Positions 1-7,376 of a DNA stretch of 8,638 nt are shown here, in pieces (position 1 is the first letter of the stretch; every line of letters begins with the position of its first letter). The stretch spans positions 1 to 8,638 of the forward strand of contig JADYZS010000174.1 in assembly GCA_020853075.1 (NCBI GenBank), read 5' to 3'. The notes below the pieces were generated by a model. The model ran no database searches and was not told the origin of the DNA. It was given only the letters and a program-made list of their open reading frames with translations. The position numbers were made by a program, and so were the translations under genes. The stretch is from Anaerolineae bacterium. Its GTDB lineage: Bacteria; Chloroflexota; Anaerolineae; JADYZS01.

Positions 1-525
1 CGTTTCCCCAGTGGCATCCACGGCTTCCTCTCAGGCGACGACTGGGGACATCAAAAGGGCCTTTTCGTCAAGCCCCAGGTGTGGGATGAGTTCTTCAAGC
101 CGCGCTACAAGCGCATCTTTGATGCCGTCCACAAGGCCGGCTGGCATGTATGGCTCCACTCCTGCGGCAAGATCAACGAAGCCGTAGAGAGGTTAATCGG
201 CCTGGGCCTGGACGTGCTCAACGCGCAGCAGCCTCGTCTGATGGGGATTGAGGAGATCGGAAGAATGGCGCGCGGGCGCGTTTGCTTCCTGTCGGAATGT
301 GACATCCAGATGACACTGCCTTTCGCTACACCTGATGAGATCCGAGAAGAGGCGCGCCTTATCCTGGAGCATTGGGCGACACCTGATGGCGGATTCATCT
401 TTAAGGATTACACGGGCGGAGAAGCGGCCCTCGCTGCCCCGCGGGAGAACACAGAGGCTATGCTGAACGCTTTCCTGGCCTTCGCTCCCTGGGGGCGTAA
501 ATCGCGAAACGAAGGGGAGGCTTAA
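1..525 (+). CDS. URO-D-fold protein (uroporphyrinogen decarboxylase / methyltransferase-like), C-terminal part
   Basis: The frame is open from base 1 to a TAA at 523-525, so the gene starts upstream and 174 residues are visible; full-length relatives are usually about 340-380 residues. The visible part opens with DDWGHQ (residues 13-18) and the KPQVWDEFFKPRYK stretch, then WLHSCGK (51-57), DIQMTLPFATPDEI (101-114) and PRENTEAM (147-154). This order is typical of the URO-D superfamily branch that is found in sugar loci and differs from heme-pathway HemE. H53 and C55 match the first two zinc ligands (HxC) of the MtaA/MtbA-type methyltransferases. The later Cys that completes that site is not evident near residues 136-142 (KDYTGGE). 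It could be a corrinoid-linked methyl transferase or a lyase of unknown substrate; true heme synthesis is unlikely in this context. The family call is firm but the reaction is unknown. The downstream GTG follows the stop codon directly. Confidence 0.85.
   Translation, partial: RFPSGIHGFLSGDDWGHQKGLFVKPQVWDEFFKPRYKRIFDAVHKAGWHVWLHSCGKINEAVERLIGLGLDVLNAQQPRLMGIEEIGRMARGRVCFLSECDIQMTLPFATPDEIREEARLILEHWATPDGGFIFKDYTGGEAALAAPRENTEAMLNAFLAFAPWGRKSRNEGEA
511..520 (+). promoter_or_regulatory. Ribosome binding site deciding the GTG start at 526
   Basis: The purine run GAAGGGGAGG ends five bases before the GTG at 526. It lies inside the last codons of the URO-D-like gene and supports GTG as the true start of the glycosidase, with no earlier or later ATG needed. 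The stop TAA (523-525) and the GTG are adjacent, so translational coupling is likely. Confidence 0.75.
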
Positions 526-3024
526 GTGGCTGGCGATTTGCAGACCGCTCTGTCCGATCTTCTTGACGCCCACGACATCCGCTACCTTTCCCCTGCCAGC
601 GAGGGACGCTTCGCCCTGCCGGTTGGCAACGGCGACCTGGGAACGATGGTGTGGACGCCGCCCGGACGGTTGCAACTGGCGATCAACAAATCCAATGCCT
701 GGGACGACGCGCCCGACTATCCCGTACCCGATTGGCATTGGTCGCCGCTGACCGAGGAGAAGATGACCGCGCTCGTCTCTTGCGCGGCCCTCTCCATTCG
801 CAACAACCTGCCGCTCTTTGAGCCCCTCTACCTGGACGACTTTGAGGCGCGCGTCCACCTGCGGGAAGGGTACGTCTCGGTGAATGCCCGCTCGCCCTTC
901 TGCACGACGCAAGCCAGGACGTACGTGTTGCGGGACCCTGACATCCTGCTGGTGGACTACGACGAACAGGCGCAGGAACCGGTGGAGCGCGAGTTCATCC
1001 TAGAGCGGTGGGGGTCGCGGCGTCTCTTCCACTGGTTCGCGCAGGTCGTTCCGGATACGACGGTGGGCCTCCACGGCACGGCGGTTGGCTGCGACGAGCG
1101 GCACGTCTGGATAGAGCAGAAGTTGCGCCGTATCACCTTCGCGGTGGCGGCCCGCTTCGTGGGCGCGCCCGCGCGCCTGGACTCTCCCAACAGCCACGCC
1201 GCGCGCATCACGACGGAACGGGCCCGCGACCTGCACGGGCAGTTGTACCTGGCCGTGGTGACGAGCGAAGAGGATGAGCACCCGCTGGCGGCGGCCAAAC
1301 GGCGGGTGGACGAGGCCATCGGCCTGGGCACGGAGGCGCTGCTCGCGCGCAACGAGGAAAGGTGGGCCGAGTTCTGGTCTCGCTCCTACGTGCGGCTGCC
1401 GGACCCTTATCTGGAGAACCTCTACTACTTCTCCCGCTACCAGATGGGCGCTTCCTCGGCAGGGCCTTATCCGCCGATGCACCACGGCGGCATCTGGATC
1501 TGGAACCACGACGTCGGCAATTGGGGCTCGTATTACCACTGGAACGAGCAGCAGATGGTCTGGCCGGCCCACGCGGCGGGACATCCCGAACTGGCGATGG
1601 GCTACTACGACTGGCGGTTCAAGGGGCTGGAGCGTGCAAAGGAGACGGCGCGCAAGATTCACGGGATAGGTGGCGCCTTCTACTCCGACGTCAGCGACCG
1701 GGACGGGCGGATCGCGACGAACGGGCAGATGGACACCCACCTCACCTACAACCTGACCCCCGGCAGCCAGATTGCCATGGACTTCTGGCGGCACTACCGC
1801 TACACAGGCGACCGGGACTTCCTGCGCACGCGCGCCTACCCGATGATGAAGGCCGCCATCCAATTCTATCTGGAGTACATAGAGCGGGACGAGAAAGGCG
1901 TCTATCACGTCCCTGCTTCTGTCGGCTACGAAGGCCACCTGCGCGTGCGCGACTGCGTGCCCGACCTGGCGATCATACGCCAGACCCTCGCGGCCTGTGT
2001 GGAGGCATCGGCATTGCTCAGCGTGGATGCAGCGGAGCGCGCCCGGTGGCAAGAGGTGCTGACTCACCTGGCCGCCTTCACGCTGGTGGAGGAGAACGGC
2101 CAGACGGTGATCGCCACTGGCATCGCCATCCAGGACGAGCCGGGGAAATCCTACGAGGTGGGACGTCCTTATAAGAGGGGCGAGGCCTTGTTCTATCGCG
2201 GTTTCTGGCTGCCGATGGCGCCGGCCTTCCCCAGCGGCGTCGTCGGCCTGGCACAGAAGGGAACACCCCTCTTTGACGCCGTGTGCAACGCGGTGAGGAT
2301 CATAGGGCCGGATTCGCCTGGCGGCTGGATCCCGAGTTCTGTCTTCGCCGCCCGCTTGGGCATGGCGGAGGAGGCCTTGGCGTGGCTCGCTTGGTCCGTC
2401 AACCACTGCCAGATGTTCCCACAAGGCTTCATGCAAGAGGGGCAGTATCATAACGGCTCCACCGACGTCTGGATGGCCGACGAGCCGCGGCTGGTTCGCG
2501 ACGGCATGCGCACAGAGGAGAGGACGAAACTCCTGAGCCGGTTCCACGACGTGCCCGCGCCTGAGTGCAATTGCGACACCATGACCATCAGCCCAGAGAT
2601 GCTCTTCCAGAGCCACGACGGCATCCTGCGCGCCTTCCCGGCCATGCCGGAGGCCTGGGGTGACGCGGCCTTCCGCCTGCACGCGGTAGGCGGGTTCGTG
2701 GTGACGGCGGAGCGTTTCCACGGCAAGACGCTGCACGTGGTGATAGAGAGCACGCGCGGCGGTCCCTGCCGCCTGGCGAACCCCTGGGGAGACATGCACG
2801 TTGCCATCCGCGAGGTAGCCCCCCAGGGAGAGACGGAGCCCACCGCCGCGGACATCATCGCAGCGGACGCGGTGTTGGAATTTGTGACGAAGGCGGGATA
2901 CACCTACGTCGTACGCCGCGCGGCCCAGATAGACAGGGCGCTCTCTTCCGCGAAAATGCCGGTTCCCGCCCCTGGCCCGCGGGAGGGGTATGGTCGGATG
3001 CTGGGTATCGCGCGGCATTTCTGA
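526..3024 (+). CDS. GH95-like glycoside hydrolase (alpha-L-fucosidase/galactosidase-type fold), divergent
   Basis: An 832-residue protein starting at GTG. The N-terminal region has LPVGNGDLGTMVW (31-43) and a following LAINKSNAWD (51-60), like the N-terminal beta domain of GH95 and of DUF5703 proteins. The middle part reads as an (alpha/alpha)6 barrel: YHWNEQQMVWP (337-347), WRHYRYTGDRDFLR (421-434), YPMMKAAIQFYLEY (438-451). The C-terminal SPEMLFQSHDG (689-699), FPAMPEAWGD (704-713) and RLHAVGGFVV (717-726) match the GH95 C-terminal pattern closely. Aligning from memory to bifidobacterial AfcA, N340 matches one catalytic Asn but the other is His338. E469 (in GYEGH) and D684 (in CNCDT) are candidates for the acid and the partner Asp. 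No signal peptide is visible, so it probably acts in the cytoplasm. It likely releases a terminal sugar that the downstream enzymes then process. Fold is fairly sure; substrate and activity are not. Confidence 0.65.
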   Translation: MAGDLQTALSDLLDAHDIRYLSPASEGRFALPVGNGDLGTMVWTPPGRLQLAINKSNAWDDAPDYPVPDWHWSPLTEEKMTALVSCAALSIRNNLPLFEPLYLDDFEARVHLREGYVSVNARSPFCTTQARTYVLRDPDILLVDYDEQAQEPVEREFILERWGSRRLFHWFAQVVPDTTVGLHGTAVGCDERHVWIEQKLRRITFAVAARFVGAPARLDSPNSHAARITTERARDLHGQLYLAVVTSEEDEHPLAAAKRRVDEAIGLGTEALLARNEERWAEFWSRSYVRLPDPYLENLYYFSRYQMGASSAGPYPPMHHGGIWIWNHDVGNWGSYYHWNEQQMVWPAHAAGHPELAMGYYDWRFKGLERAKETARKIHGIGGAFYSDVSDRDGRIATNGQMDTHLTYNLTPGSQIAMDFWRHYRYTGDRDFLRTRAYPMMKAAIQFYLEYIERDEKGVYHVPASVGYEGHLRVRDCVPDLAIIRQTLAACVEASALLSVDAAERARWQEVLTHLAAFTLVEENGQTVIATGIAIQDEPGKSYEVGRPYKRGEALFYRGFWLPMAPAFPSGVVGLAQKGTPLFDAVCNAVRIIGPDSPGGWIPSSVFAARLGMAEEALAWLAWSVNHCQMFPQGFMQEGQYHNGSTDVWMADEPRLVRDGMRTEERTKLLSRFHDVPAPECNCDTMTISPEMLFQSHDGILRAFPAMPEAWGDAAFRLHAVGGFVVTAERFHGKTLHVVIESTRGGPCRLANPWGDMHVAIREVAPQGETEPTAADIIAADAVLEFVTKAGYTYVVRRAAQIDRALSSAKMPVPAPGPREGYGRMLGIARHF

Positions 3025-3026
3025 AA

Positions 3027-3060
3027 GCCTTCACCCCACTGCTACCTCTCAGGGGTGGGC
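3027..3060 (+). terminator. GC-rich hairpin after the glycosidase (weak terminator or mRNA-stabilising stem)
   Basis: CACCCC (3032-3037) pairs with GGGGTG (3052-3057), and GCC (3027-3029) pairs with GGC (3058-3060) across a two-base bulge. The loop is 14 bases. It begins two bases after the stop codon of the glycosidase and lies within the 75-base spacer before the next gene. No real T run follows (only ATTT), so it is not a classic intrinsic terminator. It may moderate read-through or protect the upstream transcript end. Confidence 0.35.
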
Positions 3061-3099
3061 ATTTCACCAGGTGACTATTGATTGTAGGAGATAAACACC

Positions 3100-4701
3100 A
3101 TGCCACACGACAGCCCGATGGAAATGCGAGGAGTGAACTTCTGGGCTCATATCAACAACTGGTATGAAGTCCGCTCTCTGGAGGACAACAAGCGTCTTCT
3201 GGAGGATGTCGCGCTGATGGGCTTCAACGATTTCTGGACGACGTTGGAGCGCGGCGGACTGAGGAATTACTTTGATGCCAAGGTCTCGGATGAGACGAGC
3301 AGGCAATTCTGGTGGAGAATCAAGGAACTGGCGAAGGCGGCACATGCCCTCGGCATGAAGGTGACCATCCTTGACGAGGGCAACGTTGTCTTCGCGGACC
3401 AGTGCGCCGATCCAGAATTGATACAGTATGTCGCAGAGACACCCCGGCCGGCGGCTTCGCTCTGGCGGCCCTACCAGCTCTGTCCTTCCAAGCCACGGGC
3501 GCGCGAGGTCATCCTGCGTAACCACGAGGAAAGTTATAGAGACTTTCCGGTCGTGGATGCCCTGGCAATCTGGGGCTACGATAACGGGGGCTGCGGTTGT
3601 AATGAGTGCCATCCCTGGCCTAAGACCTTCTTGAACCTGTCGCGGGAACTGGCGGCGCAGGTGCGGAAGTATCATCCTGGCGCGGCCGTCTATCTATCAA
3701 CGTGGGACATGATGGAAGAGGAGAAGTCGCTCTTTACCCAACTCCTGAGCGACGACAGGTCCGATACCTTCCAGGGTATCATAGAAAAAGATTGGCTTCT
3801 CGTGGACATGGAGCAAGAGAACCCGGTTGATAGTTGGACGGTGCGCGGCCTGCCGGCGCGCTACAAGAGGATCCCTTACATTGACCTCTGTCAGATCGGT
3901 GCCTGGGGCTGGCACGCCTTCACCGCGAACCCCTATCCCACCCGTTTTGAGGCACTCCTCAGGGCGATGCGCAAGGCCGGGATCACCCACTACTCATCGT
4001 ACTCCGAGGATGTCCACGACGACATCAACAAATACCTGATCGCGCGGATCGGCATTGACCCTGAAAAGGACGCACACAGCCTGATCAAAGAATATGCCAT
4101 GAAATACTTCCAGGCCGCGGTGGGCGACGATCTGTATGAAATAGCGCGCCTCATGGAGGACGAGTACACCAACAAGTTCTCGTCGCCCTGGGAGCAGAAG
4201 CCGGTCATGAGCAAGGAGTTGGCCCGGCGTATGCTGACACTGCTGAAGGAAACCGAGCGGCGAATGCCGGCGTATAGCGTCAGGTCATGGCGCTGGCAGG
4301 TTTTGGCGGCGAGGGCAGAACTGTCGGCCCTTATCAACGAAATCGGAGATATGGACGAGACCCAATCGGCTATTGAGTCGTTGATCATGGAAGCCTCAAC
4401 CAGACGAGCCAAGGCCGACCAGCCCAGCGATGAACAACGGGATGTGCTCAGGAAGGCCGAGAACCTCATCTCAGATAAGAGGCGGCTGGTGCAACGCGTG
4501 CGGGACGTACTCCATTCATTTTGTGACGATGTGCTTCAGGAACCCTATACACGAATGAGGTACCTGGAAGCGCTGCCATCCTACTATGCCTGGATGAAGA
4601 TGCTGGTGGAAATGGAAGAGAAGGTCGCGACGGCACCGAGGACCTGGTATCGCGCGCTAAGAGAGAAGGCCCAGAAAGTACGATCTCAGCCCACAGCCTG
4701 A
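3100..4701 (+). CDS. TIM-barrel glycoside-hydrolase-like protein of unknown function with a GCGCNEC motif
   Basis: A 533-residue protein; the ATG has an AGGAG (3086-3090) nine bases upstream. The N-terminal part looks like a beta/alpha barrel: strand MKVTILDEGN (86-95), then ALAIWGYDNGGCGCNECHPW (154-173), and VYLSTWDM (197-204). The C165-x-C167-x2-C170 cluster followed by HPW resembles a loop in uncharacterised proteins related to GH20/GH67-type and DUF4838 barrels, where a similar cysteine-rich loop precedes an HPW or APW. YLIARIGIDPEKD (312-324) followed by an alpha-helical C-terminal half is also seen in such proteins. D161 and E303 (SEDVHDD) are possible acidic active-site residues. No signal peptide is visible. 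I do not recognise a characterised homologue. Its place between a glycosidase and sugar dehydrogenase modules suggests a role in glycan or glycoside cleavage, but this is inference. Confidence 0.6.
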   Translation: MPHDSPMEMRGVNFWAHINNWYEVRSLEDNKRLLEDVALMGFNDFWTTLERGGLRNYFDAKVSDETSRQFWWRIKELAKAAHALGMKVTILDEGNVVFADQCADPELIQYVAETPRPAASLWRPYQLCPSKPRAREVILRNHEESYRDFPVVDALAIWGYDNGGCGCNECHPWPKTFLNLSRELAAQVRKYHPGAAVYLSTWDMMEEEKSLFTQLLSDDRSDTFQGIIEKDWLLVDMEQENPVDSWTVRGLPARYKRIPYIDLCQIGAWGWHAFTANPYPTRFEALLRAMRKAGITHYSSYSEDVHDDINKYLIARIGIDPEKDAHSLIKEYAMKYFQAAVGDDLYEIARLMEDEYTNKFSSPWEQKPVMSKELARRMLTLLKETERRMPAYSVRSWRWQVLAARAELSALINEIGDMDETQSAIESLIMEASTRRAKADQPSDEQRDVLRKAENLISDKRRLVQRVRDVLHSFCDDVLQEPYTRMRYLEALPSYYAWMKMLVEMEEKVATAPRTWYRALREKAQKVRSQPTA

Positions 4702-4729
4702 ACCCCATCTGCAAAAGGGTGAACGACCC

Positions 4730-5239
4730 ATGGAAATCATCCAACACATTGAGGCGAGGCGTAGCATCCGCGCCTACACCGGCCAGCCGGTGACGGAGGA
4801 ACAGGTTCGCCTCCTGCTGGAAGCGGCCATGTCGGCGCCGTCAGCCCACGACACCAGGCCCTGGGCTTTCGTCGTCGTGTGCGATCCGGAGCAGCGGCGG
4901 CGGTTGGCAGAGACCCATCGCTGGTCAGCGATGGCGGCCAAAGCATCCGTTGTCTTTGCGGTGGTGGGCAACCCCGCCATGTCGGAACACTGGGTGGAGG
5001 ATTGCAGCGCTGCTACCGAGAACATCCTTTTGGCCGCAACCGGCCTGGGTCTGGGCGGCGTCTGGGTGGGCATCTACCCGGTTGAAGCGCGGGAGGAGAC
5101 GGTGCGCCGAACCCTCAAAATACCGCAAGGATGGCGGCCTCTCTGCCTGGTGCCAGTGGGGTATCCCGCCGAGGAGAAGCCACCGCGCACCCGCTACGAG
5201 GAGGAAAAAGTACATCACGAAATCTGGCATAAAAAGTAA
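4730..5239 (+). CDS. Nitroreductase-family FMN oxidoreductase
   Basis: A 169-residue protein with the short nitroreductase layout. RRSIR (10-14) is the N-terminal FMN-phosphate contact motif, APSAHDTRPWAFVVV (36-50) is the usual flavin and dimer segment (typically APS..N.QPW.F), and ATGLGLGGVWVGIYP (103-117) is the helix and strand near the isoalloxazine ring. The C-terminal GYPAEEKPPRTRYEEEKVHHE fits the common G.P.....P.R......H ending. It probably forms a homodimer and uses NAD(P)H to reduce a quinone, nitro compound or other electrophile; the physiological substrate cannot be told. The start is ATG 28 bases after the previous stop, with a modest AAAGGG (4714-4719) ten bases upstream. Nothing else in the cluster is an obvious flavin partner, so its link to sugar breakdown is unclear. 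Confidence 0.88.
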   Translation: MEIIQHIEARRSIRAYTGQPVTEEQVRLLLEAAMSAPSAHDTRPWAFVVVCDPEQRRRLAETHRWSAMAAKASVVFAVVGNPAMSEHWVEDCSAATENILLAATGLGLGGVWVGIYPVEAREETVRRTLKIPQGWRPLCLVPVGYPAEEKPPRTRYEEEKVHHEIWHKK

Positions 5240-5265
5240 AACGTAAAAAATAAAATTCTAAGGAG
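5230..5265 (+). promoter_or_regulatory. A/T-rich leader and strong Shine-Dalgarno before the first isomerase gene
   Basis: In an otherwise GC-rich window, 5230-5259 is nearly all A/T and contains the tandem GTAAAA (5236-5241) and GTAAAA (5243-5248). AAGGAG (5260-5265) then sits nine bases before the ATG at 5275. The unstructured A-rich leader plus a near-perfect Shine-Dalgarno should favour high translation of the isomerase. It could also hide an internal promoter, but no clear -35/-10 pair is visible. Confidence 0.45.
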
Positions 5266-5274
5266 ACAATAACC

Positions 5275-6240
5275 ATGAAACCGAAGGTAGGACTCTATAG
5301 CATCACCTACGCGGGGATGTGGTACGACGGCCCCGCTCTCAGCATCAAAGAGTTCATTGACAAAGCCAAAGGCCTCGGCTTCCCAGGCGTTGAACTGGAT
5401 TGCCGCGCCCCCCACGCCCTCCCCTATCTCCTGAAGGAGCGCGACCGCAAAGAGATCGTCGCTCACCTGGAAAAGAGGGACGTTGAACTCTCCGCCCTCG
5501 CGGCCAACAACGACTTCTCCTCCCCCGTCACCGAGCACCGGGATGCCAACATCCAGATGGTGGTGGACATGATCCGGCTGTGCAAGGACCTGGGCGCGCC
5601 TGTCCTGCGCATCTTCACCGCCTGGATGGGAAGCAGCAAGCGAGACGGGATGGGAACGTACGAGATCGCACGCCCCGGCTACGACCGGGCCTTCCCGGAT
5701 ACGACCTTCAGCGAGCGGTGGCAATACTGCCTGGAGGCCTTCAAGATCGTGACGAAATATGCCGAAGAAGACGGCGTGATCCTTGCCCTCCAGAATCACC
5801 CGCCAGTGGTGCGGAACTCCATGGACTGCCTGACCATGGCAAACGAGGTGAACTCGCCGAACTTCCGGCTGAGTTTTGACATCTCAGGTGAGCGAGCCTG
5901 GCAGGATACCAATTGGGTGCTGGCGGCGGCGCGGCGCATCGGTGACTGTTGGGCGCACAGCCACTACGGCGGCGATTACAAACGCAATCCTGACGGGACG
6001 GTGGAGAAGTCTCCGCTGGGCCGGGCGATGGGTCCGCGCGAAGGGAACATGAGTTGGAACCACGAGGCGTGGGTGCAGGCGATGTACGAGGTGGGCTACA
6101 AGGGCTACGTGAACTACGAAGGCTGCACCCCCACCTATACCTCTACCGGCCGCCTGATCCCGATGAAGGTGATGGACGAGCGGGTGGAGATGGGTCGGGA
6201 CTACATGCTACAACTGATGTCCAAGTACGATTGGAAGTAG
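5275..6240 (+). CDS. Sugar (phosphate) isomerase/epimerase, xylose-isomerase-like TIM barrel
   Basis: A 321-residue protein of the AP-endonuclease-2/xylose-isomerase-like family (PF01261). Motifs follow the barrel strands: VGLYSITYAG (5-14), GFPGVELDCR (35-44), VELSALAANN (70-79), PVLRIFTAWMG (109-119), ILALQNHPP (169-177), FRLSFDISGE (197-206), CWAHSHYGGDY (225-235) and YVNYEGC (278-284). Candidate metal ligands are D202, H228 or H230 and E282; the strand-5 position that is often Glu reads Q173 here. Family members isomerise or epimerise keto-sugars, dehydrate inosose, or cleave 3-keto glycosides. A Gfo/Idh/MocA dehydrogenase starts ten bases downstream, so the pair probably acts in one pathway: the dehydrogenase makes or consumes a keto-sugar handled by this enzyme. 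The ATG is backed by AAGGAG at 5260-5265. Family call is firm, substrate unknown. Confidence 0.88.
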   Translation: MKPKVGLYSITYAGMWYDGPALSIKEFIDKAKGLGFPGVELDCRAPHALPYLLKERDRKEIVAHLEKRDVELSALAANNDFSSPVTEHRDANIQMVVDMIRLCKDLGAPVLRIFTAWMGSSKRDGMGTYEIARPGYDRAFPDTTFSERWQYCLEAFKIVTKYAEEDGVILALQNHPPVVRNSMDCLTMANEVNSPNFRLSFDISGERAWQDTNWVLAAARRIGDCWAHSHYGGDYKRNPDGTVEKSPLGRAMGPREGNMSWNHEAWVQAMYEVGYKGYVNYEGCTPTYTSTGRLIPMKVMDERVEMGRDYMLQLMSKYDWK

Positions 6241-6250
6241 GGATCCCAAC

Positions 6251-7342
6251 ATGGACAAAGTCAAGTTCGCCATCGTCGGCTGCGGCTCCGTATCGGGAAA
6301 CCGGTACTTCCCACATATCCGCGCGTTAGGTCGAGGAATGCTGACGGCGGTCTGTGATACAGTAGAAGCACGCGCCAGGCCGCGCGCCGAGGAGTTCGGC
6401 GTTCCCTTCTACACCAGCCTTGACGAGATGCTGGCGAAGGCCGATTTTGACCTTCTCGTCAATCTGACCAATGTCCCTACCCATTACGCGCTCAACCTGA
6501 AGGGGTTGCAGGCAGGGAAGCACGTCTATACCCAGAAGCCGATGACGGTCACGGTAGAGGAAGCAACGACCCTGATCAACGAGGCGGCCAGGCGCGGCCT
6601 CACCCTCGTCTCGGAGGATGCCGGGCGCATCTTCCCCTACAACCTGACCATCAAGAAACTGTTAGACGAAGGCGTCATTGGCAAGGTCGTCTGGGCGCGC
6701 AGCCGCTGCACCCATTGGGGGCCGGCGATCATTGACAACTGGCCCACTGACCCCGCCTGGTTCTACAGCAAGAACGCGGGGCCGCTGCGGGACGTGGGAG
6801 TGGAACGTCTGCAACTCCTCACCGCGCTCCTGGGCCCGGCCAAGCGGGTGACGGCCATGTCGGGCATCAACCAGGCGGAGGTGGTGGTGCGGGGCGGCCC
6901 CAACAGGGGCAAGCGCATCAAAGTGGAAGAGGATGACCTGACCCTGATCACGATGGATTTTGGGAATTCCATCTTCGCCACCCTGGATGCAGCCTGGGTG
7001 AACGTGCGGGCCACGCGCGTACCCGACCTGGAGATCACCGGCCAGAAGGGTGTGATCACCAGCGCGGGAGGCGGTTCCAAGGCACGGGAACTGACGCTGG
7101 AACTCTATCGGGATGAGCCGCAACTGGGCATTCGCGGCTGGACAGAAGTACAGCAGATACCGCCCCTGACGCCCCCGCCGCCGATACAGGTCATAGGGTT
7201 GGCCCACGCGCTGGACTGCATCGTTGAGCACAAAAAGCCGACCCTGAGCGCCGAGTTCGCCCGCCACGCCACCGAGATCATTGAGAAGGCCTACGTCGCG
7301 GCGCGGACGGGGGTCACGCAGACGCTGGAAACGACGTTCTAG
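6251..7342 (+). CDS. Gfo/Idh/MocA family NAD(P)-dependent sugar oxidoreductase
   Basis: A 363-residue protein of usual family length. The N-terminal Rossmann domain opens with AIVGCGSVSGNRYFPHI (7-23), a G-x-G-xx-S variant of the dinucleotide loop. LVNLTNVPTHY (69-79) and KHVYTQKPM (90-98) follow; the normally EKP motif is QKP, with the catalytic Lys kept at K96. The C-terminal alpha/beta domain has GPLRDVGVERLQLLTALLGP (177-196), which matches the DxGxH/DxGxY segment but carries Glu at 185 in place of His or Tyr. The enzyme probably oxidises or reduces a hydroxyl of a pyranose or polyol, commonly C3, making a keto-sugar for the adjacent isomerase. The start ATG lies ten bases after the isomerase stop, with AGGGA (6239-6243) overlapping that stop codon, so coupling is likely. 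Family is sure; direction and substrate are unknown. Confidence 0.92.
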   Translation: MDKVKFAIVGCGSVSGNRYFPHIRALGRGMLTAVCDTVEARARPRAEEFGVPFYTSLDEMLAKADFDLLVNLTNVPTHYALNLKGLQAGKHVYTQKPMTVTVEEATTLINEAARRGLTLVSEDAGRIFPYNLTIKKLLDEGVIGKVVWARSRCTHWGPAIIDNWPTDPAWFYSKNAGPLRDVGVERLQLLTALLGPAKRVTAMSGINQAEVVVRGGPNRGKRIKVEEDDLTLITMDFGNSIFATLDAAWVNVRATRVPDLEITGQKGVITSAGGGSKARELTLELYRDEPQLGIRGWTEVQQIPPLTPPPPIQVIGLAHALDCIVEHKKPTLSAEFARHATEIIEKAYVAARTGVTQTLETTF

Positions 7343-7354
7343 GCTGATCTGAAA

Positions 7355-7365
7355 ATAACGGTTAT
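7355..7365. promoter_or_regulatory. Short palindrome ATAAC-G-GTTAT, possible operator
   Basis: A perfect 5-base inverted repeat around a central G, in the only A/T-rich part of the spacer, 13-23 bases after the oxidoreductase stop codon. Sugar-responsive regulators of the LacI type bind short palindromes of this kind, but one 11-base palindrome can arise by chance, and no other copy was noticed upstream of the other genes. Confidence 0.15.
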
Positions 7366-7376
7366 CGTGAGCGTCC

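Noticed and set aside
79..81. ATG at 79 as the start of the URO-D-like gene
   Set aside because: ATG-like GTG at 79 or any internal start would remove the conserved DDWGHQ segment; the frame is open to base 1, so the gene is truncated by the window edge.
1..525. Heme-pathway hemE
   Set aside because: Sequence motifs and the sugar-catabolic neighbours fit the methyltransferase-like URO-D branch; no other heme gene is present.
193..912. Minus-strand open frame of 239 codons across the URO-D/glycosidase junction
   Set aside because: It overlaps two well-supported + strand genes and its low-complexity Arg/Gly/Val-rich translation matches no family.
1000..3018. Long minus-strand open frame of 672 codons opposite the glycosidase
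   Set aside because: It mirrors the codon structure of the + strand gene in GC-rich DNA, has no recognisable domain or ribosome binding site, and the + strand protein matches a known fold over its whole length.
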